The translations under genes and the position numbers were made by a program. A stretch of DNA of 64,000 nt, from the NCBI RefSeq assembly GCF_010120715.1, contig NZ_CP047591.1:3448405-3512404 (forward strand). The letters run 5' to 3'. The notes beneath the pieces are model-generated. The model ran no database searches, was not told the DNA's origin, and saw only the letters and a list, made by a program, of their open reading frames with translations. This DNA comes from Aminipila terrae. GTDB lineage: Bacteria > Bacillota > Clostridia > Peptostreptococcales > Anaerovoracaceae. Of this stretch, positions 26,836 through 36,103 are shown one piece after another; the stretch's first letter is position 1; each line of letters opens with the position of its first letter.

Positions 26836-27843
26836 ATGAACTTTATTCGTACAAATTTCAAGGGAATACTACTATGTATAACGATTGCTATACCATCCTG
26901 GCTTTTAGGAAAGCATTTTCCACTGATTGGTGGTCCTGTATTTGGCATAATTATCGGTATGATTGTTACAATGTGGTTTAAATCTAAAGAAAGTTTTCAG
27001 ACAGGTATCAACTTTACTTCAAAAAAAATACTGCAGTATGCAGTTATTTTGCTGGGCTTTGGACTTAATTTATCCGTTATTTTTTCAACAGGTAAACAGT
27101 CTTTACCTATTATCCTTTCCACTATTACAACTTCACTTATTATGGCCTATATCCTTCATAAAGCCATGCACATACCATCCAAAATTTCCACTTTGATAGG
27201 GGTGGGTTCATCTATCTGCGGAGGTTCTGCGATTGCTGCAACAGCTCCAGTTATAGATGCAAGCGATGAAGAAGTTGCACAATCCATTTCAGTAATATTT
27301 TTATTTAATGTAATAGCTGCACTGATTTTTCCTTCTTTAGGCTCCATTCTGGGTATGTCTACAGAAGGGTTTGGATTATTTGCAGGGACTGCCATTAATG
27401 ATACTTCCTCCGTAACGGCTGCTGCTTCAGCATGGGATGGAATTCATCATGGAAGTAATGCCTTAGAAATAGCCACCATAGTAAAGCTCACAAGAACTCT
27501 GGCTATTATTCCCATCACACTGGCACTTGCCTTCCTTCGCACAAGAAAAGAAAAAGCTGCCAATACAAATGTAAAGGTCAAAAATATTTTTCCTTTTTTC
27601 ATCCTGTATTTTCTGCTGGCTTCAGTAATCACAACGGTTTTTAGCCTGTCACCTGTCATAACTGCTCCAATTAAAGAATTGAGTAAATTCTTTATTATTA
27701 TGGCAATGTCAGCAATCGGTTTAAATACAAATATTATAAAATTAATAAAAAATGGAGGAAAGCCAATTTTTATGGGAATATGCTGCTGGCTGGGAATTAC
27801 TCTGGTGAGCATACTTATGCAAATGGCACTGGGTATCATGTAA
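26836..27843 (+). CDS. YeiH family (UPF0324/TIGR00698) membrane transporter
   Basis: This 335-residue integral membrane protein has about ten hydrophobic segments. It shows the family features LLGKHFPLIGGPVFGIIIGM, VGSSICGGSAIAATAP and GTAINDTSSVTAAASAW. YeiH-like proteins are annotated as putative sulfate or sulfur-oxoanion exporters; the substrate is not proven. It is divergent from its likely LysR regulator. The start codon has a GAGG site six bases upstream (TGAGGTGACAT before ATG). Confidence 0.85.
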   Translation: MNFIRTNFKGILLCITIAIPSWLLGKHFPLIGGPVFGIIIGMIVTMWFKSKESFQTGINFTSKKILQYAVILLGFGLNLSVIFSTGKQSLPIILSTITTSLIMAYILHKAMHIPSKISTLIGVGSSICGGSAIAATAPVIDASDEEVAQSISVIFLFNVIAALIFPSLGSILGMSTEGFGLFAGTAINDTSSVTAAASAWDGIHHGSNALEIATIVKLTRTLAIIPITLALAFLRTRKEKAANTNVKVKNIFPFFILYFLLASVITTVFSLSPVITAPIKELSKFFIIMAMSAIGLNTNIIKLIKNGGKPIFMGICCWLGITLVSILMQMALGIM

Positions 27844-27847
27844 TAAG

Positions 27848-28702
27848 CTAGTTTACGTTGTGACACATGAAATCCACAATATTATTAATCATCTCAGGTT
27901 TTACCTGATGTCTGGTTTCCGGAATCATAACAAGCGTCACTCTGGGATTGATTTTTGATAAAGTATCCTTTAACATGTTTACGCCATTACTGTTTACATA
28001 TTGATCCATTTCACCATTTTGCATGAGAACAGCTACATCTTTTAAATTTCTGTAGTCTTTGTAAGGTGAGTTATCAAGAATATACTGGTCTATATGGTTT
28101 ATGGTATTTTCATCCTGGGCAATGGTCAGTCCCTGTTTTGAACTGTAAATACTACGGCTAAGATTGCTTCCGATTAACTGTTCAAAATATGGGGTTGATA
28201 TAGTGGGGGCAATAGCCTCTGGATGATATTTACCATAAACAGCATAATGGAAAGTAATACACCCGCCCATAGAAAAGCCTGTTATACCTAACCTTTTAAT
28301 ATCTACTCTGTCATCTTTGGCATAAGCCCCAATCAATTTATCATATTCCCTGGAGGTATTTACAATTATTTCTACTAAACTTAATGCACCTTCTGTTCTC
28401 TGCCCATGCGCATAAGCATCTGGTGATACCACAAAAAATCCTTTTTCCGCTAGTTTATTAGCCAACTCTATGGTTGATTCTTTCTTATTTTTAAATCCAT
28501 GTTGAACAATAATCATGGGCTTTTTCTTTCCATCATCTATAAAAGTTTCAATAACAGGAATATTTTTAATATGTACAGTTTCACGGATTACTTCAGCCTT
28601 TTCCTTCATAAAATGACCATATCCCCCATAAAAAAGAGCTGAAAATAACATTAAAACCAATATTCCCATTATAAATTTGCTTCTTTTTTCATTACACCAC
28701 AT
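27848..28702 (-). CDS. Membrane-anchored alpha/beta hydrolase
   Basis: This 284-residue protein has an N-terminal membrane anchor (about residues 10-30, IMGILVLMLFSALFYGG). The hydrolase fold has the oxyanion segment IIVQHGFKNK, the nucleophile elbow GITGFSMGGC (Ser near residue 148) and a C-terminal histidine in ETRHQVKP. The aspartate of the triad is less clear. It resembles esterases or dienelactone-hydrolase-like enzymes acting outside the membrane; the substrate is unknown. The ATG at 28702 has no clear Shine-Dalgarno sequence, so the start is uncertain. It ends four bases after the YeiH gene on the opposite strand. Confidence 0.8.
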   Translation of the reverse strand: MWCNEKRSKFIMGILVLMLFSALFYGGYGHFMKEKAEVIRETVHIKNIPVIETFIDDGKKKPMIIVQHGFKNKKESTIELANKLAEKGFFVVSPDAYAHGQRTEGALSLVEIIVNTSREYDKLIGAYAKDDRVDIKRLGITGFSMGGCITFHYAVYGKYHPEAIAPTISTPYFEQLIGSNLSRSIYSSKQGLTIAQDENTINHIDQYILDNSPYKDYRNLKDVAVLMQNGEMDQYVNSNGVNMLKDTLSKINPRVTLVMIPETRHQVKPEMINNIVDFMCHNVN

Positions 28703-28729
28703 CCAATAATTTTGTTAAAAAAATAAAAA

Positions 28730-28764
28730 AGGTTTACACAGTCATCTTATCACTGTGTAAACCT
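28730..28764 (-). terminator. MCP1 terminator
   Basis: A perfect 12-bp stem (AGGTTTACACAG with CTGTGTAAACCT) lies between the chemoreceptor gene and the hydrolase gene. On the minus strand it is followed by TTTTTTATTT. Confidence 0.85.
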
Positions 28765-28798
28765 GTCGTCCATCTTTTCTATGTGGAATCTTAATCAA

Positions 28799-30868
28799 TT
28801 ACCTGATTTTAAATCTTGAGATTTGGTCTTTCAGTAATTGTGCCTGAGCGGATAATTCCTGGCTTGTAGCAGCACTTTCTTCTGCAGTAGCTGCATTGGT
28901 CTGAACCACCTTTGAAATCTGTTCAATCCCTGCGGTGACTTCTTCCAAGGATTGAGATTGGACCTCAGTCTTTTCTGAGATTTCTGCAATAGCAGAAAGA
29001 ATTTCTTTTGTACCTATTACCACATGATCCAGGGAAGTTGCAGTTATTTCGGCAAATCTGGCTCCTTCCCGAACAGAATCAAGGGAACTTTCAATCAATC
29101 CTGTAGTATTTTTAGCAGCCTCTGCACTCTTTGATGCAAGGTTTCGTACTTCATCTGCAACTACTGCAAAGCCTTTCCCTGCAGTCCCGGCTCTGGCTGC
29201 TTCCACAGCCGCATTTAGAGCCAGTATATTTGTCTGGAAAGCAATATCTTCTATGGTTTTTATGATATTTCCAATCTGACCTGAAGTATTATTTATGTCA
29301 TCCATAGCCTTAAGAAGTTCCTGCATCTGCTTATTGCTGTTTTCAAGTTCAGTGCCTACAGCTTCTGCCTTGTCATTTGCATTATTGGCGTGCACTGCAT
29401 TATCTTTAACCTGGTTCGATATTTCCATAATCTTTGCAGACAGCTGTTCTACGGAACTGGCCTGTTGTATAGCTCCCTGGCTTAAGGACTGGGCGCCGTC
29501 TGAAAACTGCTCTGCACCGGTTGCTACCTGCTCTGCAGCTACTCTCATTTCATTGAATGTCATATTTAATGAGTCTAAAATCCGTTTTAAATCAATCTTT
29601 ATACGATTAAAATCTCCTATGAAATCCCTTTCAATGGTTACATCCAAATTTCCAGATGCTACATTTTCAAGAACCTCAGTAATTTCATTTATATATCCGC
29701 CTAATGCTATAGAAGTCTCTGTGAAAATTTTTGATAGCACGCCTAATTCGTCGTTCTTATACGTTATTTCACTGTCTCCGTGAGAAAGATCCCCATTCCT
29801 CATTTTTTCTGCCAGCCTCATAACAGAATCTACTGGAGCCAGGCCTTTCTTAATCGCCATAACACTGACAAAAATGAGTACAGCCAAACCAATAGCACCG
29901 ATACCTGCCAATGCTAACGCAATCTTTGTAACTGCACTCATTGCCTCACTTTTATTGACTACAAAAGCGCTGGACCAGTTCACATCAGTCCCTTTCAGCT
30001 TAAGGGCTTTATGCATAACCAAGGCGGTTTTGCCATTTGAATAAGGATTTTTTATCTCATCCGTTATGGATTTTCCACTTTTTACTGCTGATTGTATATT
30101 TTTATATTTAGAAATGGTCTCTGGTACACTTCCAACCACTTTTTTATCTAAAGTGTGAGCCATACAATTGCCCTGACTTGTAACAATATAGCTATACGAA
30201 GATTTATAGCCACCGTTTGCATAATTCAGTCCTGCAATACTTTTCATATTTATATCGCAAGTGACAACACCCAGGAATTCACCGTTATTATTTATAATTG
30301 GACAACACAGTGAAATCAGCCATACCTTTTCTCCCGTTGTAAGTTTATATTCATATGGTTCTGTAACATGGGTGGATAAATTCTCTTTTGCTGGTAAATA
30401 GTAATCTGCTGTTCCATATGTATCAAAATCGTTGAGGATGTCCAGACCTGTGCTGGATCCATTACGATATACATAGTATGAAAGACCGTTAGGCGTATCT
30501 GCCATAAATTTATTGGGTTCAAATGCATAATATGCAGAAAATATTTTATCATTATTCTTTAACACACCCTGCAGAGACTGTATAAGCATTTTGTTTGCGT
30601 TTTCTTTATCCAGATTTTGAAATCTCTGCACTTCTAATGACAGGGCCTGTGAAAAAATATTCATACTCTCCAGGTAAGATAACACTTCTTTGGCATTATC
30701 ATCTGCAATGTAATTTAATTCTTTTTGTGTCATTTTACTCACTGTGGTACTGGTTAACAAGCTCAAACAGGAACACATTACAACTATTACAATTAAAATA
30801 ATAATAGCCAGTGTAAATGGTATTTTTACTGACAATCTGTTCTTCCATAAAATTTTCCCTTCACTCAT
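28799..30868 (-). CDS. Methyl-accepting chemotaxis protein 1 (dCache type)
   Basis: This 689-residue transmembrane chemoreceptor has a first membrane helix at about 18-40, a double-Cache periplasmic sensor (about 45-300), a second helix (about 310-330), HAMP and a cytoplasmic coiled-coil signalling domain. The kinase-contact tip AFQTNILALNAAVEAARAG lies near residue 560. It controls CheA and so motility in response to a small ligand that I cannot name. It is closely similar to MCP2 at 31117 over almost all of its length (about 93% identical residues by eye), but its last 20 residues (SRFKIR end) are unlike MCP2 and MCP3. Confidence 0.95.
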   Translation of the reverse strand: MSEGKILWKNRLSVKIPFTLAIIILIVIVVMCSCLSLLTSTTVSKMTQKELNYIADDNAKEVLSYLESMNIFSQALSLEVQRFQNLDKENANKMLIQSLQGVLKNNDKIFSAYYAFEPNKFMADTPNGLSYYVYRNGSSTGLDILNDFDTYGTADYYLPAKENLSTHVTEPYEYKLTTGEKVWLISLCCPIINNNGEFLGVVTCDINMKSIAGLNYANGGYKSSYSYIVTSQGNCMAHTLDKKVVGSVPETISKYKNIQSAVKSGKSITDEIKNPYSNGKTALVMHKALKLKGTDVNWSSAFVVNKSEAMSAVTKIALALAGIGAIGLAVLIFVSVMAIKKGLAPVDSVMRLAEKMRNGDLSHGDSEITYKNDELGVLSKIFTETSIALGGYINEITEVLENVASGNLDVTIERDFIGDFNRIKIDLKRILDSLNMTFNEMRVAAEQVATGAEQFSDGAQSLSQGAIQQASSVEQLSAKIMEISNQVKDNAVHANNANDKAEAVGTELENSNKQMQELLKAMDDINNTSGQIGNIIKTIEDIAFQTNILALNAAVEAARAGTAGKGFAVVADEVRNLASKSAEAAKNTTGLIESSLDSVREGARFAEITATSLDHVVIGTKEILSAIAEISEKTEVQSQSLEEVTAGIEQISKVVQTNAATAEESAATSQELSAQAQLLKDQISRFKIR

Positions 30869-31027
30869 TTTTATTCTCCTTTACCAATTATTAAATAACG
30901 TATTTGCAAAGTCTATGAACCTCTTAATATAGCTTGCTAAAAAATCAGAATTTTTATTATATTGTGTAAAATAATATTTTAAGAATATTTTAACATTTTA
31001 TGACAGCGAAATCAAACGAATTAGGAC

Positions 31028-31068
31028 AAAAAAAACAGAGATTCAACATATTAAATGTTGAATCTCTG
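31028..31068 (-). terminator. MCP2 terminator
   Basis: A perfect 14-bp stem (CAGAGATTCAACAT with ATGTTGAATCTCTG) is followed on the minus strand by TTTTTTTT. A close copy follows MCP3 at 33364-33396. Confidence 0.85.
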
Positions 31069-31116
31069 CTTCCTCATAAATATACAATTTTAATCATTCT
31101 TTATATTGCTATTCTT

Positions 31117-33198
31117 CTATAAATTTTTATCCTGCAGTCTGAAATTTCCTATGTAACTTTTCAGCATCTGTGCCTGCCTGGAAAGTTCTTCACTTGTAGC
31201 AGCACTTTCTTCAGCGGTTGCTGCATTGGTCTGAACTACATTTGAAATCTGCTCAATCCCTGCGGTAACTTCTTCCAATGATAGAGATTGAACCTCTGTC
31301 TTTTCAGAGATTTCTGCTATAACAGAAAGAATTTCTTTTGTACCCATTACCACGTGATCCAGGGAAGTTGCTGTAATTTCTGCAAATCTGGCTCCTTCCC
31401 GAACAGAATGAAGGGAACTTTCAATCAATCCTGTAGTATTTTTAGCAGCCTCTGCACTCTTGGATGCAAGGTTTCTTACTTCATCTGCAACAACTGCAAA
31501 GCCTTTCCCTGCAGTCCCGGCTCTGGCTGCTTCTACAGCCGCATTTAGAGCCAGTATATTTGTCTGGAAAGCAATATCCTCTATGGTTTTTATGATATTT
31601 CCAATCTGACCTGAAGTATTGTTTATGTCGTCCATAGCCTTAAGAAGCTCCTGCATCTGCTTATTGCTGTTTTCAAGTTCAGTGCCTACAGCTTCTGCCT
31701 TATCATTTGCATTATTGGCATGCACTGCATTTTCTTTAACCTGGTTCGTTATCTCCATAATCTTTGCAGACAACTGCTCTACGGAACTGGCCTGTTGTAT
31801 AGCTCCCTGACTTAAGGACTGGGCGCCGTCTGAGAACTGCTCTGCACCAGTTGCTACCTGCTCTGCAGCAACTTTCATTTCATTAAAGGTCATATTTAAT
31901 GAGTCTAAAATACGTTTTAAATCAATCTTTATACGATTAAAGTCTCCAATGAAATCCCGTTCAATAGATACATCCAGATTTCCAGATGCTACATTTTCAA
32001 GAACCTCAGTAATTTCATTTATATATCCACCTAAAGCTTTAGAAGTCTCTGTGAATATTTTCGATAGCACGCCTAATTCATCGTTCTTATACGTTATTTC
32101 ACTGTCGCTGTGAGAAAGATCCCCGCTTCCCATTTTTTCTGCCAGCCTCATAACAGAATCTACTGGAGCCAGGCCTTTCTTAATCGCCATAACACTGACA
32201 AGAATAAGTACAACCAAACCGATGGCTCCAATACCTGCCAAAGCTAACGCAATCTTTGTAACTGCACTCATGGCCTCACTTTTATTCACTACAAATGCGC
32301 TGGACCAGTTCACATCAGTCCCTTTCAGCTGAAGGGCTTTATGCATAACCAAGGCGGTTTTGCCATTTGAATAAGGATTTTTAATCTCATCCGTTACAGA
32401 TTTTCCATTCTTTACTGCTGCTTGTATATTTTTATATTTAGAAACCGTCTCTGGTACACTTCCAACCATTTTTTTATCTAAAGTGTGGGCCATGCAATTG
32501 CCTTTGCTTGTAACAATATAGCTATAAGAAGATTTATAGCCACCGTTAACATAATTCAGTCCTGCAATGCTGTCCATGTTTATATCACAATTGGCAACAC
32601 CTAAGAAATCCCCGTTATCATTGATAATAGGACAACTCAGCGTAATCAGCCATACCTTTTCTCCTGTTGTAAGTTCATATTCATAAGGTTCTGTAACATG
32701 GGTGGATAAATTTTCTTTTGCTGGTAAATAGTAATCTGCCGTTCCATATGTATCAAAATCATTGAGGATGTCAAGACCTGTGCTGGATCCATCACGATAT
32801 ACATAGTATGAAAGACCGTTTGGCGTATCTGCCATAAATTTATTGGGTTCAAATGCATAATATGCAGAAAAGATTTTATCATTATTCTTTAATACACCCT
32901 GCAAAGACTGTATAAGCATTTTGTTTGCATTTTCCTTATCCAGATTTTGGAACCTTTGCACTTCTAATGACAGGGCCTGTGAAAAAATATTCATACTATC
33001 CAAATAAGATAACACTTCTTTAGCATTATCATCTGCAATGTAATTTAATTCCTTTTCTGTCATTTTACTTACTGTGGTACTGGTTAACAAGCTCAAACAG
33101 GAACACATAACGACTATTACAATTAAAATAATAATAGCCAGTGTAACTGGTATTTTTACTGACAACCTGTTCTTCCATAAAATTTTTCCTTCACTCAT
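31117..33198 (-). CDS. Methyl-accepting chemotaxis protein 2 (dCache type, hybrid duplicate)
   Basis: This 693-residue chemoreceptor has the same layout as MCP1: membrane helix, dCache sensor, second helix, HAMP, signalling domain. About 46 residues differ, many in the sensor domain (for example around ECYEYELTTGE and LNYVNGGYKS), so ligand preference may have shifted. The last 25 residues (RQAQMLKSYIGNFRLQDKNL) match MCP3 rather than MCP1. The 3' end and the following terminator DNA also match MCP3. I read it as a product of unequal crossover between an MCP1-type gene and MCP3 in their conserved signalling domains. Confidence 0.93.
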   Translation of the reverse strand: MSEGKILWKNRLSVKIPVTLAIIILIVIVVMCSCLSLLTSTTVSKMTEKELNYIADDNAKEVLSYLDSMNIFSQALSLEVQRFQNLDKENANKMLIQSLQGVLKNNDKIFSAYYAFEPNKFMADTPNGLSYYVYRDGSSTGLDILNDFDTYGTADYYLPAKENLSTHVTEPYEYELTTGEKVWLITLSCPIINDNGDFLGVANCDINMDSIAGLNYVNGGYKSSYSYIVTSKGNCMAHTLDKKMVGSVPETVSKYKNIQAAVKNGKSVTDEIKNPYSNGKTALVMHKALQLKGTDVNWSSAFVVNKSEAMSAVTKIALALAGIGAIGLVVLILVSVMAIKKGLAPVDSVMRLAEKMGSGDLSHSDSEITYKNDELGVLSKIFTETSKALGGYINEITEVLENVASGNLDVSIERDFIGDFNRIKIDLKRILDSLNMTFNEMKVAAEQVATGAEQFSDGAQSLSQGAIQQASSVEQLSAKIMEITNQVKENAVHANNANDKAEAVGTELENSNKQMQELLKAMDDINNTSGQIGNIIKTIEDIAFQTNILALNAAVEAARAGTAGKGFAVVADEVRNLASKSAEAAKNTTGLIESSLHSVREGARFAEITATSLDHVVMGTKEILSVIAEISEKTEVQSLSLEEVTAGIEQISNVVQTNAATAEESAATSEELSRQAQMLKSYIGNFRLQDKNL

Positions 33199-33363
33199 TT
33201 TTATTCTCCTTTAACAAATTATTAAATACATATTTGCAAGTCTATAAATCCTCTTAATATAGTTTGCTAAAAAATAAAAATTTTTTTATTTAGTATAAAA
33301 TAATATTTTAAGAATATTTTAACATTTTATGTCAGCAAAATCAAACGAATTAGGACAAAAAAA

Positions 33364-33396
33364 CAGAGATTCAGCATTTCATATGTTAAATCTCTG
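33364..33396 (-). terminator. MCP3 terminator
   Basis: A 14-bp stem with two mismatches (CAGAGATTCAGCAT with ATGTTAAATCTCTG), preceded by an A run, is a diverged copy of the MCP2 terminator. Confidence 0.75.
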
Positions 33397-33464
33397 CTTC
33401 CTATATATTTTTTATATTAATAAATAAATATGCAATTTAAATTAGTCTTTATATTGTTATTCCT

Positions 33465-35183
33465 CTATAAATTTTCATCCTGCAGCCTGAAGTTGCCTAT
33501 GTAATTTTTCAGCATCTGTGCCTGTCTGGAAAGTTCTTCACTTGCTGCAGCACTTTCCTCTGAAGTAGCAGCGTTAGTCTGAACCACTGTTGAAATCTGT
33601 TCTACTCCTGAATTAATTTGTGCTATAGAAGCTGCCTGCTCTTTAGAAGCATTTGCGATCTTATCAATTAAAAGTATGGCTTCATTAGTCACTCTGGCAC
33701 TTTCATCCAGAGATGCTGCCGTTTTGTCAGATAGCTCTGAACCATTTTTAACAGCTTCCAGAGTTTCTTCAATGAGAGATGTAGTGTTTTTAGCTGCTTC
33801 TGCTGACTTTCCGGCAAGGTTTCTTACTTCGTCTGCCACTACTGCAAAACCTTTTCCTGCATTTCCTGCTCTTGCTGCTTCTACTGCTGCATTTAAAGCC
33901 AGAATATTGGTTTGAAATGCTATGTCTTCAATAATCCGTATAATCTTGGATATTTCCGATGATTTTAAAGTGATCTGTTCCATAGCATTCACCATGCTTT
34001 TCATCTGTTGATTACTGTTTGAAAGTTCATTACCTGCCAAATCGGCTTTGTCTCTTGCCGATCTGGCATTATCTGCAGTGTTCATAATATGATTGCTGAT
34101 TTCACTTACTGCAGCAGATAGTTCTTCTACCGAACTAGCCTGTTCTGCCGCTCCCTGTGACAGGGCCTGTACACCAGTTGCAATTTGTTCTGACCCAGTA
34201 GCTACCTTGTCTGCCAGTTTATTTATCTGCGATAATGTTGTACTAAGATTATTTAAGAGGGACTGCATATTATCCTTTATTTTCTTAAACTGACCCATAT
34301 ATTCATTTTGAAGCTGAATAGTCAAATCTCCATTTGACACACTTAATAAAACTTCCGATATTTCATCTATATAGCCCTGATAGTTAATTAATTGTTCTAT
34401 TGTCTTATTAAATGATTTAGCTAGTTTTTCTACTTCATCATGGGAATTTATAGAAAGGTTTACATTGAAATCCCCATCAGCTATTTGCTGGGCGCCTTTT
34501 GTAATTTTCTGAATAGGTTTTACGATTGAAGTAGCTATAAAATAAATAGCTACAGCTACTATTAACAAAATAAATGTAATAGAAATTCCAACAGACCTGA
34601 TGGTGGATTCAATCCCCTGATCTAAAATAAGGTTAACAGATTCTGCAGGCACCCCAACAAAATAAATTCCTATTACCTTTTTATTATTATCCAAAATAGG
34701 TGTATATCCTGTCATATAGGACTTATTCAGTATATCTGCCTGTCCAAAATAAGAGTTGCCATTAGATATTGCTTTATATGCTTCTCCAGTTGCATCCAGC
34801 GTTGTCCCGATAACCCGCTCTCCTTTATTATCTGTTATGGTAGTAAGAACACGTTTGTAATCATTTCCGTCTTTTGCAAAAATAGTTGCAACCACATTCA
34901 TATTGTCAGCTAATTTATCTATATATTCATATTTGCCATCAATTGGTTTCCCATTTTTGTCTGTAAGACTGCCGCTATCAGAAAGATTAATGGATCCAAA
35001 CTGTTCTTCCATATATAATTTAAGCATATTGTTATCACCCGTTAACTGGTGCTCAATCTGCGCATGGATAATCTCTTTAGTAGCTTTAAATTCCTGCATA
35101 AATCCAACAGTAACTGTAAGCAGTGATGATACAATAACAAGAGCAAGAACTGAAACAATCATTTTTCCTTTTAAACTTTTCAT
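33465..35183 (-). CDS. Methyl-accepting chemotaxis protein 3 (Cache type)
   Basis: This chemoreceptor of about 572 residues has a membrane helix at about 8-30, a periplasmic Cache_3/Cache_2-like sensor (VATIFAKDGNDYKRVLTTIT, then GTTLDATGEAYKAISNGNSY and MTGYTPILDNNKKVIGIYFV), a second helix (about 195-215), HAMP and a signalling domain with the tip AFQTNILALNAAVEAARAG. The ATG at 35183 is preferred over the ATG at 35222. GGAGG lies upstream of it, and the longer N-terminus MEACYKFWRCVFF would overlap that site. It is divergent from a TetR regulator. Its C-terminus (RQAQMLKNYIGNFRLQDENL) is shared with MCP2. Confidence 0.93.
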   Translation of the reverse strand: MKSLKGKMIVSVLALVIVSSLLTVTVGFMQEFKATKEIIHAQIEHQLTGDNNMLKLYMEEQFGSINLSDSGSLTDKNGKPIDGKYEYIDKLADNMNVVATIFAKDGNDYKRVLTTITDNKGERVIGTTLDATGEAYKAISNGNSYFGQADILNKSYMTGYTPILDNNKKVIGIYFVGVPAESVNLILDQGIESTIRSVGISITFILLIVAVAIYFIATSIVKPIQKITKGAQQIADGDFNVNLSINSHDEVEKLAKSFNKTIEQLINYQGYIDEISEVLLSVSNGDLTIQLQNEYMGQFKKIKDNMQSLLNNLSTTLSQINKLADKVATGSEQIATGVQALSQGAAEQASSVEELSAAVSEISNHIMNTADNARSARDKADLAGNELSNSNQQMKSMVNAMEQITLKSSEISKIIRIIEDIAFQTNILALNAAVEAARAGNAGKGFAVVADEVRNLAGKSAEAAKNTTSLIEETLEAVKNGSELSDKTAASLDESARVTNEAILLIDKIANASKEQAASIAQINSGVEQISTVVQTNAATSEESAAASEELSRQAQMLKNYIGNFRLQDENL

Positions 35184-35453
35184 AAAAAATACACACCTCC
35201 AGAATTTATAGCAAGCCTCCAAATTTCAGATATCATAGTTCGATTCTTCTGTATATAAAATGGTCAAATACTTACTATTACACGTTAGCTTTTTAAAGCA
35301 TAAATTATCATATTTTGGATACAGAGTCAATGTGTTTATAAATATTTTCATTATTATACTTTTATTTTTCTGGAAAATTAAGTATACTATAATAAAATTG
35401 CTAAATTATTACATTTATCTAGTTTTAAATGATTAATGTATATTGGAGGCCAT

Positions 35454-36035
35454 ATGGATAAAAAAAATGAAATACTACATGCTGCATATTACCTTTTTGC
35501 AGAGAAAGGATATGCACTTTCAATGTCTGAAATTGCAGAAGCTGTCAACATAAAAACACCATCTCTGTACAGTCATTTTAAAAGCAAAGATGAAATAATT
35601 GAATTAATTATAAGAGACCAAATTGAGCACTGTTTTGATACAATTGAAAAAAGCACGCTAAAATTAAAAGATAAGAATTGCGAAGAAAAGCTAAAGAGTA
35701 TATTGTTTTATGTCATTGATTATTACAAAAAAAACAGCAGGTTAAATTTTTGGAGACACATTTCTTTATTACATAATAAAAAACTGAAAAATATAAGTAA
35801 AACTTTAATTCAGGAGCGTGATAGCTATATTTCTGAACATATTAAAAATTGTTTTGCAGCAGGTATTAAAAATAAAGAAATAAAGGACAATGTTAGTGAA
35901 GGCCAAATGTATTTATATTTTTCCATGATACAAGGCATATTAAATGCAACGTTCTATGTTCAAAAAGACGAAATAACAATTGATGATTTTGCCTCTTTAG
36001 CCTGGGAAGCATATTGGACCGGCATCAAGGTCTGA
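35454..36035 (+). CDS. TetR-family transcriptional regulator
   Basis: This 193-residue protein has an N-terminal helix-turn-helix (NEILHAAYYLFAEKGYALS then SEIAEAVNIKTPSLYSHFKS) and a helical ligand-binding C-terminal domain. The ATG at 35454 is chosen because GGAGG lies four bases upstream. The ATG at 35436 would put that site inside the coding region. The divergent gene is MCP3, so regulation of the receptor is possible but not shown. A terminator follows. Confidence 0.9.
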   Translation: MDKKNEILHAAYYLFAEKGYALSMSEIAEAVNIKTPSLYSHFKSKDEIIELIIRDQIEHCFDTIEKSTLKLKDKNCEEKLKSILFYVIDYYKKNSRLNFWRHISLLHNKKLKNISKTLIQERDSYISEHIKNCFAAGIKNKEIKDNVSEGQMYLYFSMIQGILNATFYVQKDEITIDDFASLAWEAYWTGIKV

Positions 36036-36053
36036 TTACAGAGCAAGCGAACC

Positions 36054-36094
36054 AAAAGCCCGGATAGTAGGATTTCTACTACAATCCAGGCTTT
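36054..36094. terminator. Bidirectional terminator, TetR / mutY
   Basis: An imperfect stem (AAAGCCCGGAT with ATCCAGGCTTT-type arms around AGTAG/CTACT) with T runs on both sides separates the convergent genes. Confidence 0.75.
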
Positions 36095-36103
36095 TTCTAT
36101 TGT

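Larger units (their letters stand above)
28799..33380. repeat. Tandem duplication of a chemoreceptor unit (about 2.33 kb)
   Basis: Starts of MCP1 (30868) and MCP2 (33198) are 2330 bases apart. The upstream leader, the AT-rich promoter region and the terminator-like hairpin upstream (31036 and 33364, offset 2328) are also duplicated. The unit therefore comprises a receptor plus its upstream region. Confidence 0.85.

Noticed and set aside
31036..33396. CRISPR-like repeats at the chemoreceptor hairpins
   Set aside because: There are only two copies, 2.3 kb apart, explained by tandem gene duplication and acting as terminators.
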